This document shows, piece after piece, positions 42,408 to 53,598 of a DNA stretch of 64,000 nt. The notes beneath the pieces were generated by a model, which was given only the letters and a program-made list of their open reading frames with translations, was not told the DNA's origin and made no database searches. The translations under genes and the position numbers were made by a program. The stretch spans positions 43,423,802-43,487,801 of the forward strand of contig CM037879.1 of assembly GCA_021292165.1 (NCBI GenBank), read 5' to 3'. Within the stretch, counting starts at the first letter, position 1, and every line of letters begins with the position of its first letter. This DNA is from Shinisaurus crocodilurus. Taxonomy: Eukaryota > Chordata > Lepidosauria > Squamata > Shinisauridae.

Positions 42408-44299
42408 CAAATATTGACCACATTTGGCACAGAGAAAAGTGCATGGACAAACAGAACTGCTTGCAGGGCAATCTCTTTCTTTTTGTTTTAAAATTGTCAG
42501 GATTGGCACAAATTCAACAGGGGAAGCTTACCCACCCCACACGTGGTGCTTCAGAGAGAAGTAGAAGTTTCTTGCATTTCCTTCTGGCACTGTAAGCTCA
42601 CCTGTTAGAGGCACAGAATTAGCTCTGTTAGGAAATAAAATCTTTGGCAATATAAAGATAGGAATCATGTGATAAATTCCCTCATTCACCTCTCCATCAG
42701 TCCAGGCCAGCAGGTGCAGCCACCACCTCCTTTTCTTCTCACCCAGATAATCCCTTTCTCACAGCAATGTGCAGCAGAGGCAGCAGGTGGAGCATGCATG
42801 CGTTTACACACACGCCTGGCCCTCCCAGCTTAGCAGCGTCTGTTTCCTCCCTGCTTACTGCAGCTGTTTGAGCCTAAGCAGAGCTATCTTAAAGGGGCCA
42901 TGGGCAAAATGGCAGCTAAACTAAAACTGCAAGCTTAGCTGCAATTTTGCCCATGGCCCCTTTAAGAGCAGCTTAAAGTAGCTTGCAGGAGGCAGGGGAA
43001 TTCGGAACTTTGCATGTCAAAGTGAGAAGCCGTGATGGCTTATGGGTTTTGGGGGCAATTGGAGACTATGAGATACACACACACACACACAGATTGAATG
43101 GTAATTAAACATTAAGTGTTTATGAAATTGAGCAAGCCACCCCCTTCCAGAAACCATTTGCTTTCTTACACAACCACCACATATGGTGAAAATAACTTGC
43201 TTCTTTATAAAGCCAACAACCCCCCCCCCCCCCAAAAAAAACCTTTATGATATATTTTTGAAATTCTCCATGGACTAAGATGACACTGAGTGGCCATTTT
43301 CAAAACAATTTCTCTAATATTCAAGCTAACAGAAGCTTATGTTTTCCCATCAAACAAGGAAAAGGAGATGCTTTCACACATCACACACACTTAAAATACA
43401 GGAACTGAAATAGGATATTGAAACACTCAAATGTTACACAAAGATCAAAAGATAATTCCCATTCTTCCTCAGTCCTTGCCTGTACTACTTTAAAAAAAAA
43501 CCTGTTTCTTGTTCATTAAGAGGAACTGAAACATGTGCTCAAAAGAGCCCTGGAGTTTAAAGCAGGGATTAAACACTCATTAAATGGTGGTGGGGTGTTT
43601 TTTTCTTTCCTTTTTCTGTCAAAGGAGTACAGACTGCTTCACTTCAGATTCTTCAGTTAAAAGGCCTTGTGGTACATTTCTTATAAGGAACTTTGAACCA
43701 TTGTATCTCTCTGGTTGGCTAATATTGGAGTGGGGGGAGTACATTTATTTGAAAAACAAATCTTGCATTTCCAGCCATTGGTCACAGTGCCTATAAAATA
43801 TTTTCGTTAAGTCTGGAGCCTCTCAGGGGTAAATGTACAGGTGCTAAAGAAAGAGCAGCTGCAGCAAATGATGGATTTAGGGAATGGGGCTGCATTTAAA
43901 AAGCAAGATGAACAAATGAGATACATTTTACACTCAAAGCCTTGGCTTATGTTAAAGATTAGAATGCCTTTATAGATGTTTTTGTTCTTCCCTTGAGGCT
44001 TTTAAAATCAGTAAGGCAGTGAACTTGGGACTAACAATGAAGGATGTGACTATCATTTGCAAATTTGGGCTCTCGCCAAATAGCTGAATGATAAAGTAGC
44101 AGAGGTACACAGGTAAGTCTATATTGGCCAGATTCAGGAAATGATTCTGTTGAGAGTGGCACAGGTAATGTGGTATGAGATCATTTATTTTCTTCTAAAA
44201 TCTATAGCCTGCTCTTCAATTGCAAAATGGCAGGAGTGGGAGCATCTGCCAGCTCCGTTTCACTCGGCTACTCATTTTTCCAGTGCTGGGCTCCAGCTG
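42408..44299. other. No gene; inverted repeat near 42.9 kb
   Basis: AAAGGGGCCATGGGCAAAAT (42892) is mirrored by ATTTTGCCCATGGCCCCTTT (42944), a hairpin of about 70 bases and a possible MITE. A short CA run lies at 43078 and a C run at 43220. Confidence 0.5.
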
Positions 44300-44610
44300 T
44301 GGGCTGTGATTATTTTTGGTCCACGTGAAAAGTTGTACGAATTATTTAAAAACCTGCATTTTGTATGCATTTCCCCACATTTTTGTGCACACTTTTGTAA
44401 ATGTACACATTTCTCCCCATTGAATAAAACACACACACACACGTGCATTTTTGGAAATAAACAGTTTGTGTGTGCATTTTTTTTAAAAAAAGTATATGCA
44501 TTTGGTGTATGTGTGAACTACATTGCCAGCTTCAGAAATGTACAGATTTCAGTGGCAAACTGCATTCTGATCTGTGTCTAGGTCCAGGAACTGCAAATTT
44601 GGTAAGTTTA
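44300..44610 (+). repeat. Low-confidence T-rich repeat related to 18.3 kb
   Basis: CTGCATTTTGTATGCATTTC, AATGTACACATTTCTCCCCA, ATTCTGATCTGTGTCTAGGT. A 146-codon open frame here is explained by the repetitive T-rich words, not by a gene. Confidence 0.35.
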
Positions 44611-44939
44611 CATTGAAATGTGAATCACAGCAATTTCTCATCCATTCCTATAAATCCCAGGGTGGCTTACAAAAGAATAAAAATAAATAAATATAAATAT
44701 TCCAAACAAATAAAACAGCAAGAGACAGAATAAAAGCTCCAATTAAAAAAGGAGTGGAGGGAGGCACTGGCCCTGATCTCCATGTGTAGATTATGTCTCA
44801 TGTACAGAATCTACCTGCATACAGGTTGTGTGCATTTAGGCTCTCTCTGCACATCGAAATGCAGGATCTCAGATCACATGTACAGCTGGCATACACATGC
44901 GCTCTGTACACAAAGTGTGATCTGGAGGACAGAGCAAGA

Positions 44940-45310
44940 GCAGGCCCTGCTGGTAGAATCTCCCTCTTCCACCTCGCACACAATCATTCAACCGGAATAG
45001 TCTTCTACATAGGTCACCCTCAGCCGTCCAAAGGTCTCCCGTTCCCTGAAATGACAGCACCCTTTCACCTTTGCTGCCCTTTATGCCTGGAACTGCCTCA
45101 CTGAACGCCTCCATGTAGGTTGGCCACTTATGAATCACCAAAAGTAGAGGATGGTCCTCTGGCAGGCCTTCAAAAATAGGAATGTCTTCTGTAAAAGAGG
45201 ACACCTAGTGACCCAAACCTCCATGTGACCACGTCCCTTAGTTCTTTCAAGTCCCTCCTCAAAACTCACCTTTCCCAGGAAGCCTTTGTAACATCATCCA
45301 GCTCAATATC
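44940..45310 (+). mobile_element. LINE-like C-terminal relic split by a MITE
   Basis: If the MITE at 45116-45217 and one copy of its 8-bp duplication are ignored, the plus strand reads AWNCLPERL ... SSFKSLLKTHLSQEAF. This resembles the C-terminal tails of L2/Rex-type LINE ORF2 proteins (W-N-x-L-P followed by FK-x-LLKTHLF). The clade is not certain. The 5' limit is approximate. Confidence 0.5.
45116..45217. mobile_element. Short TAGGGTGGCC-family MITE, exact 8-bp TSD
   Basis: 102 bp starting TAGGTTGGCCACTTATGAAT and containing GGATGGTCCTCTGGCAGGCC and CTGTAAAAGAGGACACCTAG. CCTCCATG is repeated exactly at 45108-45115 and 45218-45225. It is inserted in a LINE C-terminal relic. Confidence 0.85.
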
Positions 45311-45536
45311 TTATTGCAACTAAGTCAAATAAATGTAATTGAAATAATTGAATCTTCTTCACCTGTTGATGCCAGCCTCCATTCTTGCTTCCCTTTCTCT
45401 GTTGTTTCCCTGTGTGCCATAGTGTAGGCACCAGTCAAACTTGTTTTTTTTTGCAAAGCGCCATGTACAGAGATGCTGCCATAAATAACAGGGGCTCAGA
45501 CATTGGAGATGAATACAAGTATATTACCTTCTATAC

Positions 45537-45649
45537 CAGGAGTCCCCAGTCTTTTGGGGTTGGTGGGAACATCTGGAATTTTGTGTGCCATGGGCATTCT
45601 CACAAAATGCCTGCCAATGGGGGGTTTGCCCATTCATAAAATGGTTGCC
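45537..45649. repeat. Left part of a DNA-transposon-like repeat interrupted by a SINE
   Basis: CCAGGAGTCCCCAGTCTTTTGGGGTTGG followed by 'ccatgggcattctcacaaaatgcctgcc' resembles a hAT-type element starting CAGGGGTCCCCA. The right end was not located after the SINE. Low-copy evidence within this window. Confidence 0.35.
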
Positions 45650-45847
45650 ATGGTGGCGTAGTGCTGAGAGTGTTGGACTGGGACTCGGGAGATCCGGGTT
45701 CTAGTCCCCACTCAGCCATGAAACTCACTGGGTGACTTTGGGCCAGTCACTGACTCTCAGCCTAACCTGCCTCACAGGGTTGTTGTGAGGATAAAATGGA
45801 GAGGAGGAAGAGGATTATGTAAGCTGCCTTGGGTTCCTTGCAGGAAA

Positions 45848-45886
<39 letters not shown>
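45650..45886 (+). mobile_element. tRNA-derived SINE with (AAT)n tail
   Basis: Plus-strand copy with A-box-like TGGCGTAGTGC and B-box GGTTCTAGTCC, the conserved body (CACTGGGTGACTTTGGGCCA; CTCACAGGGTTGTTGTGAGG) and the 3' segment TTGGGTTCCTTGCAGGAAAA. The usual 'aggcggggtataaat' is missing and the copy ends in about 13 AAT units (45847-45886). It seems to lie within another repeat whose left part is 45537-45649. Confidence 0.88.
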
Positions 45887-45887
<1 letters not shown>

Positions 45888-46379
45888 GGCATAGCCTGTC
45901 AGCAAAACACTCATTTCCCAGAAGGCAAACTGGTGAGGCTAAAATAAAAGTCACTTGCCCAAGAAGCTAGAACCTAGAACAAGGTAGAGATGGGATCTGA
46001 GCTCCTAAACACAAAGCCACTCTTTTGAACCCAGATAAAGATGGTACTAGAGGGCAGCACTACATTTTGTAGCATGCCAGCCAGGCAGCCACCCAGTTTA
46101 TTTATTTATTTTAATCCTAAGAAATAAAATAAAAAATCAGGAGGGGCAAGGAGCCTGACGGGCAAAAAGAGAGGTGTCCATGGAAACACTGGTACCCACA
46201 GGCACCATGTTGGAGACCCAAGCCCTATGCTCTGCTTGTGAACCCTCCTGGAACATCCTGGGCTCTACTGTATGTAAGAAGCATGCTGAACTGGAGAGAT
46301 TATTGGATTGACTCAGTATGTCCATTCTCGCATTTTAAAGAGTTTTATATATAGCCCCAGGGCCATGATTACCTACATG

Positions 46380-46585
46380 CAGTGGAGGCTGGTGACTCCT
46401 ATTTCAGTGGGGCTCCTAACCCATTGCAGCGTTTATTTGGTGCTTCAGAGGAGCTACCCATGGTGCTCCATGGTAGTGAACCTATTTTGGGGATGGAATT
46501 CAGCACCACGGATAGCTCCTATAAAGTTCCAAATAAAAGCTGCAATGGGTTAGGAGGCCCACCGAAACAGGAGTCACCTCCACTG
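46380..46585. mobile_element. hAT-like MITE, CAGTGGAGGCTGGTGACTCC family
   Basis: 206 bp with inverted ends (CAGTGGAGGCTGGTGACTCC ... GGAGTCACCTCCACTG) and an internal inverted segment around CTCCATGGTAGTGAACCTAT. Flanks CCTACATG / CCTACATA match at 7 of 8, supporting hAT transposition. Family members at 55234 and 61122. Confidence 0.85.
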
Positions 46586-46593
46586 CCTACATA

Positions 46594-47491
46594 CAGTTTA
46601 ACAGCCAAACTTCCAGTGAGAAATGGCTCCATATTTTCTGTAAAATCAGGCTGTTGGCATTCATAACATCCATCAAGCTAAGAAAATATTCAGCACAAAT
46701 CTGTGTGTTGGACTCAAACTCTTAGCATTCTTTATTCATTATGAGAAATATCACATGGTGTGCCAAATTTATTTCTGATTTTTCTTCCATCACAAATAAA
46801 TTTTGTCAAGAAAGCAAAGGCCAACTGTATATTTATCATGTTGGACAAAAAAAAACCCCACACTACCCCAATCTAACGTTCCTATATCATATTCTTCCAG
46901 AATTCTTTTATGTGCTTTATAAACATTATTAATCATGCAGAACACATGTTGGTGGCATGAGCTGAAGCATGTAATTTGCATTTGGAAACTTTGCAGCCTC
47001 GATAGCTTTGATTGTAAAGTCAGCATCTCTGCATTAACTCTCTCAAAACAAATGCCCAATTGACCTTTTTAAAGGGGGGAAAAATACACAAAGTAGTTTC
47101 TCTGGGAAACCCTGTGTGGGTAACTGAAGCTGATATCTACAAAAGAAAACATGGAGCTGCATGTATAACATCAGGAAAGGTGGCATGGGAAAGATCAAAG
47201 TGGTATTTTTCTTATGCTAGTTCATATATAGGGAAATGTCAAAATGCTGAAACAGGCCAATTAATCCATGTGAAACTATGGGAAAGAAAGAATTTATTTT
47301 GTGCAGAGTAATTTTGGGAATCCTGCTGGATCTGTTTCCAGATGATCCACATGGTGTCGCCTAGAAGTCCTCTCACACCATCCATCTACTTCCCACTTTT
47401 CTCTTCTGGTAGCGTAGACTTCCCTTCTGGTAGGGTAATCAAGCAGCACATAGCTGTCACCCCTTTACTGATCCTCTAGTCAGGAATAGAC
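46594..47491. other. No gene seen; repeat-free, A/T-rich
   Basis: No recognised repeat. It could include conserved non-coding DNA, but this cannot be judged without comparison. Confidence 0.4.
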
Positions 47492-47612
47492 AGAAAGTAG
47501 ATCTCCAGCTGTTTTCGACTTCAACTCACAGCATTCCTGACCATTGGCCATAGTGGCAGGAGCTTCTGGGAGTTGGTCCAAAACATCTGGAGATCTGCCT
47601 TCTGCCAACCCC
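47492..47612. mobile_element. Diverged palindromic hAT-like MITE
   Basis: AGATCTCCAGCTGTTTTCGA and GGTCCAAAACATCTGGAGAT are inverted. It ends CTGCCAACCCCTG. Same family plan as 42262; a half copy lies at 51889-51962. Confidence 0.6.
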
Positions 47613-48021
47613 TGCTCTATGCTTTACCATCTCAGATGTTGCATCTCATCTCTATGTTTGTGTTGCAAACCTTGCTGGACCATAGGCAACCATAAATATA
47701 TGTGTTGAATTTTTGCTCAAGAAATACAAACATATGGAAGAAAGAAACTCTGCCCTTCATCATTCTGTCCTTTGTGAATCTGCCCTTTATGAGATGATTC
47801 ACTATGGTATGAGGCCTTTCACCTCCCACCTGAGACCACAAGCCCCTTTCAGGTGTTATGTGGAATGGTGAGCCACCAGTCAAATGCTGGTGACCAGTTA
47901 CAAAAGGCTGTGTGGAGGTTAGTGGGAATCAATCTAGCAAGAATTTTGGGTGTATTTTACTCAGTGAGTAGTTCAACATGGCTGCCGTGAGTTCTAGACG
48001 GGCTCTTCTTCCTCCACCTGA

Positions 48022-49491
48022 ACTCTGAATGAGTTTAAATCTCCAGGGCCTGATGAGCTGCATCCTAGAGTAATAAAGGAACTGGCAGAAGAACTCTCAG
48101 AACCACTGTCTATTATCTTTGAGAAATCATGGAGGACAGGTGAAGTGCCAGATGACTGTAGGAGGGCAAATGTTGTTCCCATCTTCAAAAAGGGCAAGAA
48201 GGAGAAACCTGGGAACTATAGGCCAGTCAGTCTGACATCAATCCCTGGAAATTTTTTGGAGCAGATTATAAAAAAGTCAGTTTGCAAGCACCTTGAAAAC
48301 AATGCAGTGATTACTAGAAGCCAGCATGGATTTGTCAAGAACAAATCCTGCCAGACTAATCTGATCTCATTTTTTGATCGGGTAACCTCCCTTGTGGACT
48401 ATGGGAATGCTGGGGACATAATATATCTGGACTTCAGCAAAGCTTTCGACAAAGTGCCTCATGATATCCTGATTAGCAAGCTAGCTAAAAGTGGGCTAGA
48501 TGGAACAACTATCAGGTGGATCCACAATTGCCTACAGAATCGGACTCAAAGAGTGCTTATCAATGGTTCCTTCTCAAACTGGGGAGAGCTAACGAGCGGG
48601 GTACCACAGGGCTCGGTCCTGGGCCCAGTGCTCTTCAACATTTTTATTAATGACTTGGATCAGGAGGTACAGGGAATGCTTATCAAATTTGCAGATGACA
48701 CAAAGTTGGGTGGAACAGCTAATACTCTGGAAGACAGAAACAAAATTCAAAGCGACCTCGATAGGCTGGAGCGCTGGGCCGAAAACAACAGAATGAAATT
48801 TAATAGGGATAACTGCCAAGTGCTGCACCTAGGGAGAGGAAACCAAATGCAGAGTTACAGAATGGGGGACACTTGGCTCAACAATACTACAAGTGAGAAG
48901 GATCTTGGAATTGTGGTAGATCACAAACTGAATATGAGCCAGCAATGCGATGTGGCTGCAAAGAAGGCAAATGCTATTTTGGGCTGCATTAATAGAAGTA
49001 TAGCTTCCAAATTGCGGGAAGTAATAATTCCCCTTTACTTAGCACTGGTTAGGCCTCATCTTGAGTACTGCGTCCAGTTCTGGGCACCACACTTTAAGAA
49101 GGACGTAGACAAACTGGAGAGGGTTCAGAGGAGGGCAACAAGGATGATAAAGGGACTGGAAACAAGGCCCTATGAGGAGAGACTGAAAGAACTGGACATG
49201 TTTAGCCTTCAGAAGAGGAGACTGAGGGGAGATATGATAGCACTCTTCCAGTACTTGAAGGGTTGTCACACAGAGGAGGGCCAGGATCTCTTCTCGATCA
49301 TCCCAGTTTGCAGGGCAAGGAATAATGGGCTCAAGTTACAGGAACCCAGATTCCACCTAAACATCAGGAAAAATTTCCTGACTGTCAGAGCAATAACACA
49401 ATGGAACCAACTACCTAGGGAGGTGGTGGGCTCTCCCAATCTGGAGGCATTCAAGGTGCAGCTGGACAGCCATCTGTCAGGGATGCTTTGA
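48022..49491 (+). pseudogene. CR1 ORF2 fragment (reverse transcriptase and C-terminus)
   Basis: An uninterrupted frame of about 490 codons with no start of its own. It begins at the NEFKSPGPDELHP block and keeps PGNYRPVSLTS, HGFVKNKS, DFSKAFDKVPH, SGVPQGSVLGP, FADD and the C-terminal RPHLEYCVQFWAPH region. The endonuclease is absent through 5' truncation. The six-T run at 48370-48375 preserves the frame that is broken in the long copy. It cannot work as an autonomous element. Confidence 0.9.
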
Positions 49492-49572
49492 CCTGGATTC
49501 CTGCATTGAGCGGGGGGTTGGACTCGATGGCCTTGTAGGTCCCTTCCAACTCTACTTTTCTATGATTCTATG
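48022..49572 (+). mobile_element. 5'-truncated CR1 copy close to the 35-39 kb element
   Basis: Homology to the full element begins abruptly at ACTCTGAATGAGTTT, inside the reverse transcriptase region (matching about 37926 in the long copy), and runs to the same octamer 3' end. By eye the copies differ by only a few percent. 5' truncation is the usual outcome of incomplete reverse transcription. No target-site duplication is visible. Same orientation as the longer element. Confidence 0.92.
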
Positions 49573-49684
49573 TACTCCCCACTTCCCGAAGAAAGATATT
49601 TCTCTCCACTCTTACACAGCATCCCTGCTGTAGCACCCAGAGCTTTCCCCAAAACTCCAGGTCCCTCCCAGGGCATAGTCAGAG

Positions 49685-49750
49685 GGCATGTGATACAGCA
49701 AGCTTGCTGCAGCTAAGCAGGTCTGTGTCTGATCAGCACCTAGATGGGAA
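49685..49750 (+). mobile_element. 5S rRNA-derived SINE fragment
   Basis: GCTGCAGCTAAGCAGGTCTG and CTGATCAGCACCTAGATGGG match the 5S A box/intermediate element and the start of the C box, with substitutions. The sequence after 'atgggaaact' no longer follows 5S. A tail-like AATAAATAATAATAAAT occurs at about 49927, but the link is unsure. Confidence 0.65.
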
Positions 49751-50146
49751 ACTTGATGCATGCTGTCCTTTGCTCCAAGGTCCTTTTAATTTCCCAAGCT
49801 GTTTAGATGCAGTTTTAATCCTGCTGACTGTTTTATGCTGCATTTATAATTTTGTGTCTTTGAGCTTTATTTTATTTTTTGTTCTGAAATCCGTATCTGC
49901 CCTGGGAAAATCAATATAAAAATACTTACAATAAATAATAATAAATCAAAGGGGAAAGGTGGGATATAAATGGAATTGTAATAATAACATAAATAAACAT
50001 TACCTGTTTGAGTTGGCCTCTGGGGCTAAGAGTTGAGTCAGGAAAATGACAATGTATCATCTCACTAGTTTTTGTTTTGCTTTTGTTACCCACCCTGAGT
50101 CTTTGGGACAGGTGAGGGATAAAGAGTGGGCAGTTGACTGCCACAG

Positions 50147-50188
50147 TCCTCGCCCAATATTCTAACCACTATACCACACTACCTTGCT
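50147..50188 (-). repeat. SINE head fragment
   Basis: The reverse complement gives 'agtgtggtatagtggttaga', matching the A-box region of the tRNA-derived SINE. The remainder is missing. Confidence 0.45.
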
Positions 50189-50238
50189 CTTGTTTTTCAA
50201 GATGAAATAACAACCCTCAGCACTTCTGAGCAAAAAGG

Positions 50239-50469
50239 TTTTAGTGGTGAGAGTGTTGGACTGGGACTCGGGAGATCCGGGTTCTAGTCCCCGCTCGGCC
50301 ATGAAACTCACTGGGTGACTTTGGGCCAGTCACTGACTCCCAGCCTAACCTACCTCACAGGGTTGTTGTGAGGATAAAATGGAGAGGAGGAGGAGGAGGA
50401 CTATGTAAGCCGCCTTGGGTTCCTCGCAGGAAAAAAGGCGGGGTAAAAATATAATTAATAAATAAATAA
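50239..50469 (+). mobile_element. tRNA-derived SINE, well preserved
   Basis: Contains GAGAGTGTTGGACTGGGACT, B-box GGTTCTAGTCC, the ACTTTGGGCCAGTCACTGAC body, an expanded GGA run, GCCGCCTTGGGTTCCTCGCA, a GGCGGGGTAAAAATATAATT end and an AATA tail. It is the best copy for a local consensus of this SINE. The tRNA-like A box is partly mutated (TTTTAGTGGTG). Confidence 0.9.
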
Positions 50470-51888
50470 AGTCCCACAGCATATGAAGAAGAGATGTGCT
50501 AAGAGATTTGCAGTACCAACAATGGTCAGAATTTGCCATTCACTAACAAACAGGCATCACAGAATCCAATAAACTGTGCATAATATCTTCAGCTGAATTA
50601 ATCTGAGGAATATTCAAAGTGGAATATTGTACAGTTTCTAAGATGGTTTACATCTGGCCATAAGTGACCCCTTTGCGAGTCTGCCTTCCACCCTACCCCG
50701 ATCTTCTAGGATTATTTTTTATGATTCATTAAAAGAAATATGACAAGAATTTGTCATGCAAGCCTGCCATGTGGAGACAGAAAGAAGCAGAAGCTGCGCG
50801 TGTACAAGGCAGAATAGTCATCTAGGGGAAAACAATCAAAGTAAATCTAGGATCCGTAAACAGCATATAATTAGCCAGTGTTTTTCTATTTGCTTCCTCT
50901 ACTATGCAATAGGGGGAAATGCAATAAAATGTCAAGGACTCAATTAAACAGATGGCTCTATGCTGCTTATTTTTCTCTACTCTATTGTTTGCGTGAATTA
51001 AAGACAAAATGCCTTGATGGAAAGTGACTCACAGATTCCTGTAAAGTGGTTTTCTTAAGAGAGAACTTGGAGGGGGAACTAGAGGCGGGACAAGGGAAGG
51101 GGGCTCATATCATGAGCTTTTATTAGGAGCATTATTATGTCTCATTAATTAATCTGAGCACTGCTCTAGTGACGTCTTGGGCTCATTTCACAGGAAAAAA
51201 TTACTCTAGATTGCCAAGTTAAATAGACAATTACAGGAAGACCAAATTATGCCTACATTGCATTCCCCTAAGGGCAATGGGCCAAGTTCATGTCAAATCC
51301 ATAATAACTAGAAGAATATCCCTCACTAAAAACAGCTCCTGTGGACATACGTCACAAGTCATTTGTAATGTACGCAGAGGATGTATTGATCTTCCTTGAG
51401 CTTCCTTTCTCATAAACTCATAACAGCAGAAGATGGAAGTTATAAGCAAGCTGCATCTGGCTATGAACAGGCAGTGCAACAGCTCTTTTTTCAACTGAAT
51501 ATGGCATAATTAACAAAGCAAAAAGAGAGAGACTGTATTACCTTTTTAATTTCTTTCTCCTGCTCCAAGTGGTAGCTAAAAAACATAGAATGAGCCACTT
51601 AGGTATTGCAGAGGGACAGCAATCTGATCAGGCTTTATTTTTCTACTTGGTTCATGTTGTCAGATTTGTTTGGCTTGTTTCCTGGGGAATTATTATGGAG
51701 TGAAAATTGCATGATCAGTACTGACCAATCACTCTTTCTGTGGGCAGTTCACTTGTTTTGCATGCAGAGTTGCCAGTCTCCACTGGATCCATCAATCCAG
51801 TTTAGTGTGTTGCAAAGACAAACATGTCAGGACTGATCAGAAGTGGGAACTGTGCAGTGCATGCATCTATTTATTGTTTCCTTCCAGC
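50470..51888. other. Repeat-free stretch, possible conserved non-coding DNA
   Basis: No repeat recognised over 1.4 kb. Contains homeodomain-like A/T motifs (CATTAATTAATC at about 51145; ATAATTAGCC at 50868) and no reading frame with a domain. Confidence 0.35.
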
Positions 51889-51962
51889 ATGGGTGGGCAG
51901 AAGCAGAAGGTAGATCTCCAGGTGTTTAGCACTTCAACTCCCAGAAGCCCCTGCCAGCATGG
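51889..51962. repeat. Half of a palindromic hAT-like MITE
   Basis: GGTGGGCAGAAGCAGAAGGT then TAGATCTCCAGGTGTTTAGC and CTCCCAGAAGCCCCTGCCAG. The right arm is missing. Confidence 0.5.
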
Positions 51963-52814
51963 TGTTTGCTGCAATTGTTGTTGGTTTTTAATATTTTTGG
52001 GGCTGGGATGTCTATTTTATTATTGCAATGGGCTTTCATTAATTCTGCTGTTTATTGTTGTTGAGAGGGTTTTGTACCCAAACAGAGCAACCTAAAAATA
52101 TTTTCAATAAATAGTAATTAATTAATAGCCGAAAAATCTACTATTACTTTGTATCTCTTCGCTAACTCCTTTGTATGATTTAATTTTGTTCCAGTACATC
52201 AAGAAGCATCTCCAAGGTAGATTGTCTGGTTTTCTCTCTCCTATACTTTGATGTATCAAGCGTTCTTACAACCCAACTCTTTCCTTTTCTGTCCAACTCA
52301 CAACCAATTCACAGACATTCTGAATGTGTCCAGACTGAATTGGGGTTTGGCCATGGTGACTGAATCATGTGTGGCAGACAACTTCCTTTCTTCCATCTGT
52401 CCATCCTTAAGAACTTAACAATTCAATGTTTAAAACTGCAGAGTTACCAGAGGGCAGATATGGGAGAGAGGCAAAACTAGCAAGGGATGGATGTGACCAA
52501 ATACAGCTGTACTTAGGCTTCATTTCAGTTGGGGAGTGAGAGCAAAGGGTTAAAAAAAACCCAAGGGTTTCATGGGAAAGATGGGTTTTCACAGATGCTT
52601 TTGGAAGAAGAGAGAGGGAGAGAGATGATACCATGTAGGTGTTCTGCAAAGGAGAAGAGCATAGCTAAGAAAGCCATTTCAGGGATTAGCAGGGAGAGGA
52701 CAAGATTCACAACAGAGTCCCACTCACTTGGATATATTCAAGTTTAAATTGCAAAAGATCATTGTATTTTAGAAGCACTTGTTTTGGTGGTATCTGTCTT
52801 TGTGTCTATCCATC

Positions 52815-53210
52815 TATGGGATTTCTACCCCATCTTTCAAACCAATTTCCAGGTCAATGTTCCCTGCCCCCCCCCCCCATTAAATAAATCAGAAATACAA
52901 TAATAAAGAAAACATGCAAACAAAATATGAAAAGCAGCAAATCTAAAGAGAGAGATGAAAAAATCAGTAGCAGAGATCAAACAGATTAGATTAAGGCCTG
53001 AGATGACATCAGGTAGGCACCAGGTGAGCCTACCTGGGAAGAGCATGCCAAGTTGGAGTGCGAAAAAGGTCCTTTCTCTGATCATCAGCCACTGAATCTC
53101 TGGGTATTCACTGCATCTCAAGGTGCCTCTTTCCATCTGAGATGTGGTAGGTGGTACCGGGGAAGGGCCTCTGTTGAAGATCTTTGTATAGTCAGGTACA
53201 TGTACAGACA
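52815..53210 (+). repeat. Unnamed interspersed repeat (related to 14 kb)
   Basis: Starts with a 'ttctaccccatctttca' reptile retroelement-like stretch and an A-rich part. It then has GGGAAGAGCATGCCAAGTTG and a GCGAAAAAGGTCCTTTCTCT segment similar in layout to the 14025-14205 repeat. No coding capacity. Confidence 0.35.
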
Positions 53211-53348
53211 GACAACCCTTTATAATAAAATGAGACACACTGTAAGTGCACTTGAGGAATCTTCACATCTAGTTTGAAACATTTGGGTCATTTACACTGA
53301 CAGAGCACCCAAACAATCAAATCACCACAAGCAAACTGCAATTAGGAG

Positions 53349-53419
53349 AAGAAAGAAAGAATGAATGAAAGAATGAAAGAAAGAAAGAAAGAAGAAAGAA
53401 AGAAAGAAAGAAAGAAAAT
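53349..53419. repeat. (GAAA)n/(GAAT)n microsatellite
   Basis: Mixed GAAA and GAAT units over about 70 bases. Confidence 0.92.
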
Positions 53420-53482
53420 AGCCAGCCACACACGATTAGTCGTTATGCAGGTTAGTTCTTATTCAAAGCTGATACTGGCTTA

Positions 53483-53595
53483 GGGTGCAATCCTATGCGT
53501 ATTTAGACAGAAAAAAGTCATCCAACTCCCAGCATGCCCTAACATGCTGGGAGTTGGAGGACTTTTTCTGTCTAAACATGTATAGGATTGCACCC
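53483..53595. mobile_element. Palindromic MITE with exact TTA duplication
   Basis: 113 bp, GGGTGCAATCCTATGCGTAT to GTATAGGATTGCACCC, arms nearly exact inverted copies around CATGCCCTAACATG. TTA at 53480-53482 and 53596-53598. The 3-bp TWA-type duplication suggests a PIF/Harbinger-type mobiliser. Confidence 0.85.
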
Positions 53596-53598
53596 TTA

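Noticed and set aside
44141..44581. Plus-strand frame of 146 codons
   Set aside because: Composed of T-rich repeated words and a CA run; looks like a repeat, not a gene.
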